A stretch of DNA of 56,596 nucleotides from a virus, in IMG/VR virus record IMGVR_UViG_3300027977_001210, positions 1-56,596 of that record. One strand, written 5' to 3'. A program made the translations under genes and the position numbers. Positions 50,412 to 56,596 of the stretch are shown here, in pieces. Each line of letters opens with the position of its first letter. Within the stretch, counting starts at the first letter, position 1. The notes under the pieces were generated by a model. The model was not told the origin of the DNA, ran no database searches, and saw only the letters and a program-made list of their open reading frames with translations.

Positions 50412-51093
50412 AAATTGCTTTTGCCTTCTCAATAAAGTCTACTGGGTAGTTACTTCTAAAACTTTCAAAACACAGTATCTGCAATGTCTTTAATGATTCT
50501 GGTTTATCCCAACTTAGTTCCATTGCTTCTATTTGTTTACGCATGATATCTTGTCTAGTACTGTATATATGACTGGCATGATCTGCAATACTAATAGGCC
50601 CTTCATTTTCTCTATATGTAAAAAAGTAGTTTATACTCTTTAGTTTGCCATCAACTACAAAATAGCTGCTAGGATGCATACTGTATTTGTACCATCCTAA
50701 GTCTTTATATGTTTGTATAATATTAAGCATTTGCTCTTGCCAGTCCGGTATAACTTTATCATAGTTTGCAACATCACATTCTGCTCGATTCCAAAAGTCT
50801 ACACCATCCACTTCTAGGTAAAGTTTTCTAGCAGCCAAATCAATATTGATAATTTTGGGAACTAGGTCTGGGTATTTGTTACGCATTTGTGTAAGGTAGT
50901 TTACTTCGCGTAGCCACTTTTCTTCCATCTTGCTAGGATCTACTACTTCGTTCTGTCCTTTATGATATTCAGTATCATTATAATACCATTGTACAAATGT
51001 TTTTTTGTCCTCTGACATTAGACTTGTATAGATTAAATTATTCCGTTGTTCGCCTTGACCTGGAACTTGATTATAATAATAATTAAATTTCAT
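50404..51093 (-). CDS. Kinase-fold protein lacking catalytic residues
   Basis: A 229-residue protein resembling small APH/choline-kinase-like domains. 'LREVNYLTQMRNKYPDLVPKIINID' looks like the helix C and hinge region. 'WYKYSMHPSSYFVVDGKLKSINYFF' (134-158) aligns with 'HGDLHPGNIL..g.l.lIDF'. In that alignment the catalytic Asp and Asn are lost and the metal-binding Asp of IDF is Asn155. It would be a pseudokinase, perhaps a scaffold or binding protein. It lies between two oxygenase genes with 4-8 base overlaps. Confidence 0.5.
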   Translation of the reverse strand: MKFNYYYNQVPGQGEQRNNLIYTSLMSEDKKTFVQWYYNDTEYHKGQNEVVDPSKMEEKWLREVNYLTQMRNKYPDLVPKIINIDLAARKLYLEVDGVDFWNRAECDVANYDKVIPDWQEQMLNIIQTYKDLGWYKYSMHPSSYFVVDGKLKSINYFFTYRENEGPISIADHASHIYSTRQDIMRKQIEAMELSWDKPESLKTLQILCFESFRSNYPVDFIEKAKAIYD

Positions 51094-51728
51094 ATTCTAA
51101 TAACCTTGTCTGCAAATTTTTCTATGCTACGTTTTAGCAATGCTTCGTGCTTTTCTTTATTCATTATGCCAACTGTGCTTAACAATATTTTAGTTCTATT
51201 AGTAGGATCAGCAGCGTGTTCTACATCGGTGTTGTTAAATGCGAAACATCGATATTTAGGATCTATTTGTGGCCAAATCTTTTCACCTTTATGCACAAAG
51301 TGAAAAGTATTGTATGCAGGATCAGTTGCATAAATGATATAACGTCTAGGTTCAGTCATATCATATTCAGCATCATTATGCGGAGGAATTGTTCCTATTT
51401 GCATAATGAAACCGCTAGTGCCAATTTGATCAAAGGGCAACTCACGCACACACTTCGCTAATCCAGGAAACGCTTCTTCAAATCCTGGATGAAATACTAA
51501 TCCAGCATCGTCTATAGGCTTGCGTTCTTTAGACCAGTCTAGCCATGCATCGTATGTGTGCCAATTGCCGGGATCCTTGCGTAAGGCAACATAACACCAT
51601 TCATGTCTACCCTCTTCGTATTCCCAGTAGTCTGTGTCAGTAATCTTGTTAGCATGAAACCAATCAATAACTGTTTGCTCATCAGGCATATCAAATTCAA
51701 TGTCTACGGGTGTATAAATTACAGTCAT
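51090..51728 (-). CDS. Aspartyl/asparaginyl beta-hydroxylase-like 2OG oxygenase
   Basis: A 212-residue protein. 'GTIPPHNDAEYDMTEPRRYIIY' gives H117 and D119. 'AFNNTDVEHAADPTNRTKILL' gives H171 and R178. This fits the Asp_Arg_Hydrox family. It is coupled to the next such gene upstream by a 4-base overlap, forming a tandem pair of different family members rather than a simple copy. Confidence 0.82.
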   Translation of the reverse strand: MTVIYTPVDIEFDMPDEQTVIDWFHANKITDTDYWEYEEGRHEWCYVALRKDPGNWHTYDAWLDWSKERKPIDDAGLVFHPGFEEAFPGLAKCVRELPFDQIGTSGFIMQIGTIPPHNDAEYDMTEPRRYIIYATDPAYNTFHFVHKGEKIWPQIDPKYRCFAFNNTDVEHAADPTNRTKILLSTVGIMNKEKHEALLKRSIEKFADKVIRI

Positions 51729-52357
51729 TCAATCTCGCCTGTGAGTTCCAACAATTTTGGTAAGTCATCTCTCTTGAAACGAAATACTAATCCTATACGA
51801 TCTGTATTGCTATAGTTTTCAGTTTCGTGTTCTATTATAGTATCAACCAAATATACTGTTCCGTCTGCAATCATTCCAACCTCTTTGCGATTGCCGGCAT
51901 GATCCCAAAACTTAAAAATAGCACCGGGTGTATCGTAAATTGGAATATGTGCTGTATACTCGTCTCCTTGATCGACATGCCTTGACACTTTACCTGTAGG
52001 GGGTTGGACAACCAAACTCCAACGATATGCATAAGGGATAAGATTTTGTAATTTAGTAACTAGACCAAATGCCAATTCTGTGTTACGATATTCGCATCTT
52101 TCGTGTGTGCTGATATTATATGGAGGACACGGGATCGTTAAATCTACTAGGTTACTTTGTATTGCCCACCCATAGGGCAATATGCATCCGGGGCCGTTAC
52201 TGATAATTCTGTTATACCATTCGTCGGTGATCTCATGTCCGTATCTATCCCACTTCCAACACAGATGATCGTAATCAGTCGACAGTGTTCGATAATACTC
52301 TTTTAAGCTGTCTAATTTTATAGTAAAATTAAGTTTTGTAACTGCGGTGTCTAACAT
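51725..52357 (-). CDS. Aspartyl/asparaginyl beta-hydroxylase-like 2OG oxygenase
   Basis: A 210-residue paralogue of the gene at 32144. Shared features: 'TKLNFTIKLDSLKEYYRTL' at the N-terminus, 'PYGWAI', and 'AFGLVTKLQNLIPYAYRWSLVV'. The core has 'SRHVDQGDEYTAHIPI' (H127, D129), 'TIIEHETENYSNTDRIGLVF' (H177, R187). It starts the minus-strand operon reading to 49617, with a TTAAATA element 18 bases upstream. Confidence 0.83.
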   Translation of the reverse strand: MLDTAVTKLNFTIKLDSLKEYYRTLSTDYDHLCWKWDRYGHEITDEWYNRIISNGPGCILPYGWAIQSNLVDLTIPCPPYNISTHERCEYRNTELAFGLVTKLQNLIPYAYRWSLVVQPPTGKVSRHVDQGDEYTAHIPIYDTPGAIFKFWDHAGNRKEVGMIADGTVYLVDTIIEHETENYSNTDRIGLVFRFKRDDLPKLLELTGEIE

Positions 52358-52375
52358 TATTTTTCTTCTCTTGAC

Positions 52376-52389
52376 TATTTAAGTAAATA
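52376..52389. promoter_or_regulatory. Back-to-back divergent late-promoter elements
   Basis: Minus-strand TTAAATA (52376-52382) abuts plus-strand GTAAATA (52383-52389). They serve the divergent genes at 52357 and 52397. Confidence 0.5.
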
Positions 52390-52396
52390 TGATTCT

Positions 52397-53011
52397 ATGC
52401 AAAATAGATATGATTTAACCAATACACACATAGAAATTTATTATAACTCAACTCCTGAGTTTGAGCATGTTCGCGATATTTGTTTACAAGAAGATAATTG
52501 GTTACGTTATAACTACACCAAAGAAAATCTAGTAGTAGAGCAACATACAGGCTACGGAGTGGTCTATCAGAAGTCTACAGGCAAACCCATGGTTATGGGA
52601 GGTGTGTTCAATGACAGCCGTTATCCAAAAAATGTAGCCAAACAGATCAATCGTTTATACACGTTTCCAGAGTTTCGTATGAAGCACACTGACATGACAG
52701 ATGGCTTTAGGGTGACCTGTAGTTTAATTGATGCATTAGAAGCAGTTAACGACTATGATATATATTTGATTACCATGCAGAATAGACCACGTGGTGGAAA
52801 GCGTTGGTGGGACACTTGGGTCAAGCATATGGATATTGCGTCTAATAGCAAGTGGACCTTGGGGCAAGGATATGCACAAACATGTCCGTGGTCTGTGCAA
52901 AAATGTTGGCAGAACTTTGTATACTACGAAACGGTTCCTGGAAAATTTACAGAATGGGATCCTAAAATTATTAATCACGAGGAGTGGACAATATTGCCAG
53001 AAGGAACATGA
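52397..53011 (+). CDS. Unknown phage protein, possibly acyltransferase-like (204 aa)
   Basis: A 204-residue protein. 'GYGVVYQKSTGKPMVMGGVFNDSRYPKNVAKQINRLY' could be the central strands of a GNAT-like fold, but no acetyl-CoA loop is clear. 'TMQNRPRGGKRWWDTW' is a notable basic/aromatic motif. I cannot assign a function with confidence. It is the first gene of a three-gene plus-strand unit with a lipid desaturase and a sulfotransferase, and overlaps the desaturase start by 4 bases. Confidence 0.55.
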   Translation: MQNRYDLTNTHIEIYYNSTPEFEHVRDICLQEDNWLRYNYTKENLVVEQHTGYGVVYQKSTGKPMVMGGVFNDSRYPKNVAKQINRLYTFPEFRMKHTDMTDGFRVTCSLIDALEAVNDYDIYLITMQNRPRGGKRWWDTWVKHMDIASNSKWTLGQGYAQTCPWSVQKCWQNFVYYETVPGKFTEWDPKIINHEEWTILPEGT

Positions 53012-53778
53012 ACTATAATCTTAAAGTAAGACTATTACAGTTATTCAATTTCATTGCTAGTATTGTTGCTGTCAGTTATGTATTTTACACTAATGAATTT
53101 TACTGGCTGTGGATCGCATTGGCATCTTGGTTTGTGATTGGACATGTTAGTTCTATTATAACATTGCATAGAATGTTAACACACAAAAGTTTTAAAACCT
53201 GGCCGTGGTTAGAAAATATACTTGTTTGGTTAACTGTATATTCAACTATCGGTCCCACTATTGCTTGGGTAGGACTACATAGAATGCACCATGTTAACTC
53301 AGACAAAGCTGGCGATCCCCACTCGCCGAATGTAGACGGCAAGTTTAATTATTGGGCCGCATTCAAAGTCTGGGTTGGGTATGACTGGCATGTGGAATCT
53401 ATCTCGTTAAAATATGTAAAAGATCTTATTCGTAGCCCGTTACATAAGTTTATCTTTAATCATTATTTTAAAATTATTATCATAACTGGTTTGGTGTTAA
53501 TAGCAATTAACCCTTTACTGTTTTTATTTGTATATGCGTTACCTGCTACACTAACGGTTCAAGTCATTGGACTGGTCAACGTGTTAGGACACAATCATGG
53601 ATATAGAAATTTTGAAACCACAGATCGTAGCACCAATAGTTGGATTGCCGCAATCATTGCACTAGGTGAAGGGTGGCATAACAATCATCACGCAAATCCA
53701 GGCAGATGGTATGCAGGAGAAAAATGGTGGGAATTAGATCCGATGGGCTGGATTATCAAATTAATTAAAGTGAAGTGA
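53008..53778 (+). CDS. Membrane fatty-acid desaturase (delta-9/DesC-like)
   Basis: A 256-residue membrane di-iron enzyme. The ATG at 53008 has a GAAGGA site and a 4-base overlap; the longer frame from 52984 is unlikely. Three His boxes are intact: 'HRMLTH' (54-59), 'HRMHH' (91-95) and 'HNNHH' (224-228). Hydrophobic segments lie near 10-28, 31-50, 70-88, 148-175 and 178-195. It introduces a double bond into acyl chains of membrane lipid or acyl-CoA/ACP. It is somewhat shorter than bacterial DesC. Phage desaturases are known in marine phages. It adds another iron enzyme to the island. Confidence 0.9.
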   Translation: MNYNLKVRLLQLFNFIASIVAVSYVFYTNEFYWLWIALASWFVIGHVSSIITLHRMLTHKSFKTWPWLENILVWLTVYSTIGPTIAWVGLHRMHHVNSDKAGDPHSPNVDGKFNYWAAFKVWVGYDWHVESISLKYVKDLIRSPLHKFIFNHYFKIIIITGLVLIAINPLLFLFVYALPATLTVQVIGLVNVLGHNHGYRNFETTDRSTNSWIAAIIALGEGWHNNHHANPGRWYAGEKWWELDPMGWIIKLIKVK

Positions 53779-54383
53779 TGGGTACGTTTTATATCAGTCG
53801 TCCTAGGCTAGCATACATACATGTTCCTCGGACAGGTATGGCAATGAAGAAAATTATTAGTGATTGGATCAAACCAAATTTCGATGTTATTGATACAGAT
53901 TTATGGATGATTGATCACCCTCATTTAGGTATAGTAAAGGATCACTATCCTGATGCAAAGACCATGAGCGTTGTTCGTAACCCGTGGCAACGTGTATACA
54001 GTTTGTATCGTAAAGTAAGCACAGAGGGCTATTGGTTAGATTGGAACAATCAAACTTTGTTAGATCTAAAACCTATTAATGAATGGGTCAAAGATTATTG
54101 TAATCCAGAAATTGAATTTAATTTCCCCAGATGGTTTACACGATTTACTAATCAAATTGACTTTGTTCATATAAATGACGAGTGGGTTGATTATGTATGC
54201 CGAGCAGAATCACTTGAAAACGATTTTAAAAAAGTAAAGGAATATCTAAATTGCAATATTCCTTTGCCCTGTATCAGCGGATATGATCATTGGGAATTTA
54301 AAAAATATTTTAATGATCAAAGTATTCAACTCATAAAAAAAGTCCACGAACGTGATGTGGACTTTTTCAAATATTCTATTTGA
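53778..54383 (+). CDS. Sulfotransferase family protein
   Basis: A 201-residue protein starting at the ATG of a TGATG junction. 'YIHVPRTGMAMKK' (13-25) is the 5'-phosphosulfate loop of PAPS-dependent sulfotransferases. 'VVRNPWQRVYSLYRKV' (65-80) is the 3'-phosphate motif with R67 and S75. It should transfer sulfate to a hydroxyl of a glycan, lipid or small molecule. It is the last gene of the island. A bidirectional terminator is embedded in its final codons. Confidence 0.85.
   Translation: MGTFYISRPRLAYIHVPRTGMAMKKIISDWIKPNFDVIDTDLWMIDHPHLGIVKDHYPDAKTMSVVRNPWQRVYSLYRKVSTEGYWLDWNNQTLLDLKPINEWVKDYCNPEIEFNFPRWFTRFTNQIDFVHINDEWVDYVCRAESLENDFKKVKEYLNCNIPLPCISGYDHWEFKKYFNDQSIQLIKKVHERDVDFFKYSI
54335..54367. 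terminator. Bidirectional terminator inside the sulfotransferase 3' end
   Basis: An A-rich run, then AGTCCAC (54341-54347), a 9-base loop, GTGGACT (54357-54363) and a T run. It sits between the convergent sulfotransferase and fibre genes and is translated as the end of the sulfotransferase. Confidence 0.75.
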
Positions 54384-56036
54384 TTAGAACAAATCTTGCC
54401 AACCGGCACCGTTATAAGCCTGTAGCTTGTTTGTACTGGTCAGGTAAGTAATCATGCCTGCCTGTGGTGAAGCAATCGCCGCAGTTCTAGCAGTTGCATC
54501 GGCAAACGGAGTTGCTCTAAAACATGGTGATTCTACAACTTTGTCATGTCGAATCAACAAGGCCTGATCCGGTTGATTGGTGCCATCGCTGGTAGCAAAA
54601 GTAATGTTGGTTTTGATATATGGGTCGCCGGTAGTATCAGTTCCTGCTACCACAGATGCTAGGATAATTGCACCGTTTACGTATGCAGTTCCATTATGTC
54701 CATTAAACGAGAATGCACCTAACGTTCCTTCCGAAACAATCTTGGCAGGAACTGAATAAGTTCCACTTTGTCCATTGAATGATATTGGGGATCCGCCATC
54801 TAGCAGGCCGTCTGTTCTTGAAAATATACCGATACTTTCATCCTCGTCACTTATGATACGCAAAGATGCTGGAGTAGTAGTAGTTCCAAGAATTAAGACA
54901 TTACCTTGGCCTGCAAATTCAGCAATATCGGAAACAAACCCGGTTGCAATAACTCGATTGCTTACAGAGTCAATCATTAACGATGAGTTATCAGAAAACA
55001 CCGATCCAGTAATATCGCCCTCTACATTTGCGAATACGGTATTGGCACTGAAGTCGCCAATGCTGTTACGAGCGACAATTGCATCTGGAATATTGTTGCT
55101 GGAAGCTGTGGTTGCAGAGTTAGAAACTTTGCCAGCTGTGCTAATTGTAGACAACTTTGTGTCTGCAATGCTGCCCGCCAGCATGGTATTAGTAACTGTG
55201 CTGGTGTCTGTAGTGTAAACCCCGTTTGTTACACTTCCTGCACTGCCAGTCACATTGCCAGTTACATTGCCAGTGACATTTCCAACTAATGAAGATCCAG
55301 CAGAGCCAGTTACAACACCAGTCACATTGCCAGTGACATTTCCTGTGACGTTTCCTGTGACGTTCCCAGTCAGATTGCCTATGAATCCACCCTGTGCAGT
55401 TACAACTTCTGTGGTGGTATTCACAATAACTGTGCTGTCGTTAGCTACAATATTAACATTTAAATCGCCGCCGGGCATTCCGATCGCTGATCCGCCAATG
55501 GTAGATCCTGCTGGTAGATTTACTGCTGTACCGGTAGCTGTGATTGTGGCAGCACCTAATTTTATACTTGATCCGCTGAGATATAAATCTCTAAATCTAT
55601 ATGTAGCACTGCCTAGATCGTAGGCCACATCTGCATCTGGAACGATATTTCCTTTGACTGTGCCATCCAAGAATATTCTGCCATCTACAGCATCAACTAA
55701 TGCGGTTGAATCGTCTGCAACCAGTGTTCCTTTGAATGAACTGGCACTAATCGTTCCGTTATAATTGGATAGATCAACGGTAGCATTGATTATGTTACTG
55801 GCATCATTATATACAAAGTTAATACCGGAATGAGAGCCTCCGGTGAACATAGGTGCAACTGCATCTTGCGCATTTTCATCAGTATACCCGGTTACAGCAA
55901 TGCCTCCCAAAGTAGTGCCATCGCCTACGTAAATTCTATTGGTTGGGGACGTAACAAAAAGCAGCTCGCCTACTGCTAATGGCTGTGTCATAGAGGTTCT
56001 TTGTAATTCAGTCCCTCTTCGAATCTGTAATGGCAT
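54384..56036 (-). CDS. Fibre-like virion structural protein with GNVT repeats
   Basis: A 550-residue protein. N-terminal 'MPLQIRRGTELQRT' followed by 'GELLFVTSPTNRIYVGDGTTLGGI' is a common start of marine phage fibre proteins. The middle contains 'NVTGNVTGNVTG' four-residue repeats and 'DDSTALVDAVDGRI'-type units shared in style with the fibre gene at the window start. The C-terminus ends 'YLTSTNKLQAYNGAGWQDLF', typical of phage tail-protein ends. It has an AGGAG ribosome site and an ATAAATA late element 31 bases upstream. Confidence 0.75.
   Translation of the reverse strand: MPLQIRRGTELQRTSMTQPLAVGELLFVTSPTNRIYVGDGTTLGGIAVTGYTDENAQDAVAPMFTGGSHSGINFVYNDASNIINATVDLSNYNGTISASSFKGTLVADDSTALVDAVDGRIFLDGTVKGNIVPDADVAYDLGSATYRFRDLYLSGSSIKLGAATITATGTAVNLPAGSTIGGSAIGMPGGDLNVNIVANDSTVIVNTTTEVVTAQGGFIGNLTGNVTGNVTGNVTGNVTGVVTGSAGSSLVGNVTGNVTGNVTGSAGSVTNGVYTTDTSTVTNTMLAGSIADTKLSTISTAGKVSNSATTASSNNIPDAIVARNSIGDFSANTVFANVEGDITGSVFSDNSSLMIDSVSNRVIATGFVSDIAEFAGQGNVLILGTTTTPASLRIISDEDESIGIFSRTDGLLDGGSPISFNGQSGTYSVPAKIVSEGTLGAFSFNGHNGTAYVNGAIILASVVAGTDTTGDPYIKTNITFATSDGTNQPDQALLIRHDKVVESPCFRATPFADATARTAAIASPQAGMITYLTSTNKLQAYNGAGWQDLF
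55246..55385 (-). repeat. 12-bp coding repeats (GNVT)
   Basis: Repeated units of about 12 bp encode Gly-Asn-Val-Thr in two blocks separated by a 'GVVTGSAGSSLV' spacer. Such repeats form regular beta-turn shafts and are prone to copy-number change. Confidence 0.8.
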
Positions 56037-56067
56037 ATCTCAACTCCTGGAATTGTTCCTACTAGTA

Positions 56068-56074
56068 TATTTAT
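56068..56074 (-). promoter_or_regulatory. T4-type late promoter ATAAATA
   Basis: Minus-strand ATAAATA, 31 bases upstream of the structural gene ATG at 56036, downstream of the hairpin at 56103-56128. Confidence 0.6.
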
Positions 56075-56102
56075 GTCACGGAGTCGAGAACGTATAGTCA
56101 AA

Positions 56103-56160
56103 AAAATAGCACCCTAAGGTGCTATTTTACCCTTTTTGTAAGCGCCTTAGGGCTGGCGCT
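56103..56160. terminator. Terminator hairpin plus second stem-loop
   Basis: AAAATAGCACC (56103-56113) and GGTGCTATTTT (56118-56128) pair perfectly around CTAA, giving a terminator in both directions. A second stem AGCGCC/GGCGCT follows at 56141-56160. Together they end the phosphoesterase transcript. Confidence 0.8.
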
Positions 56161-56176
56161 AAAATAGGACTATGTC

Positions 56177-56596
56177 CTAATCCACTGTAGGCCCATTGCC
56201 GTTACGAAATCCTACTTCACCACCTTCTGCTTCAATGTTACGAATAACATCTTCGAACAAGATAGGGGCAAAATCCGGTGTTTGTTCCACGCATACGCAG
56301 TGGTAACGCACATCAGGTTCATCGCTGTATAAAACAGCACCTGTTCTAGCATCCACTCCACGGGCTTTACGCACACGATTTGAATGTAAATGGCCGTGTA
56401 TGTTAACACCAAATCGACCCAAGCTGGCTTCGTGTACAGGAATATGGCTCAATATCATACCGTTCATCACATGATATGCACGTAATTCACGGAAGTGTTC
56501 ACGATAGTCCGTGTCCTTAAAGATATCGTGATTTCCACGGATCAACACCTTGTCACCATTTAAACGATGCAAAATACTCAACGCCTTGCGGTTCAT
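56177..56596 (-). CDS. Metallophosphoesterase, C-terminal part (5' end outside window)
   Basis: 139 codons are visible; the frame continues beyond the window edge and the first Met seen is probably internal. 'RGNHD' (20-24), 'LSHIPVH' and 'NIHGHLH' are metal- and phosphate-binding motifs of calcineurin-like phosphoesterases. The missing N-terminus should hold 'DxH'. Small phage members act as nucleases or phosphodiesterases. It ends before a strong terminator. Confidence 0.85.
   Translation of the reverse strand: MNRKALSILHRLNGDKVLIRGNHDIFKDTDYREHFRELRAYHVMNGMILSHIPVHEASLGRFGVNIHGHLHSNRVRKARGVDARTGAVLYSDEPDVRYHCVCVEQTPDFAPILFEDVIRNIEAEGGEVGFRNGNGPTVD

Noticed and set aside
19710-54383. A RiPP precursor peptide for the SPASM/twitch radical SAM enzymes
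   Set aside because: Gaps between genes are too small, and I found no short Gly/Cys-rich peptide frame with its own ribosome site next to a radical SAM gene. A precursor elsewhere in the genome is not excluded.
55246-55385. CRISPR-like array
   Set aside because: The short repeats are in-frame GNVT codons of a structural gene without spacers of uniform length.

Overview
The window looks like part of the genome of a large, uncultured marine T4-like tailed phage. Four observations support this. Very long virion fibre proteins carry the phage structural N-terminus with its 'NDGTGDSIRDSFRKVNDNF' pattern. Phage-type uvdE, thyX, queD and speD genes are present. Genes are packed with 1-26 nt overlaps. 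T4-type late-promoter heptamers ((A/C/G/T)TAAATA) precede many transcription units. No integrase, packaging or replication genes fall inside the window, and the host cannot be named from sequence alone. KDO-8-P synthase points to a Gram-negative host.

Layout. (1) 1-8.5 kb: two giant virion fibre or structural genes on the minus strand. (2) 8.5-9.1 kb: two small plus-strand genes, a zinc-ribbon protein and a Lys/Ala/Pro-rich basic protein. (3) 9.1-14.2 kb, minus strand: UV-damage endonuclease, a glycosyltransferase, kdsA, a 52-residue membrane protein too short for routine ORF calling, queD, an MptE/DUF115-like protein and another structural protein. (4) 14.3-19.6 kb, minus strand: small, mostly unknown phage genes plus thyX, a structural protein, a basic protein and an unusual tRNA-like gene. 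Two genes in this block and uvdE just before it have near-perfect sigma70 promoters. (5) 19.7-54.4 kb: a 34.7-kb, visibly more AT-rich island of 43 accessory metabolic genes. (6) 54.4-56.0 kb: another fibre-like structural gene. (7) 56.2 kb to the end: the C-terminal part of a metallophosphoesterase.

The island is the exceptional part. By motif reading it encodes 15 putative 2-oxoglutarate/Fe(II) oxygenases and 10 radical SAM enzymes with intact CxxxCxxC clusters. Two of the radical SAM enzymes have an N-terminal cobalamin-binding-like domain, one has a Tes/MJ0619-like N-terminus, and three are 'twitch'-type. Also present are four SGNH-like hydrolases, two methyltransferase-like proteins, a class III aminotransferase, an SDR, an amidinotransferase, AdoMet decarboxylase, a QueC-like PP-loop enzyme, a pseudokinase-like protein, a fatty-acid desaturase and a sulfotransferase. 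A degenerate GH19 lysozyme relative is embedded among them. Almost every junction is an overlapping stop/start, so the genes are expressed as long polycistrons. Together they resemble a biosynthetic or tailoring cluster rather than isolated auxiliary metabolic genes. The product is unknown. Candidates are a modified surface glycan or lipid, a guanidino or polyamine-type small molecule, or a modified nucleobase. Assignments are by motif recognition only; no database search was run.
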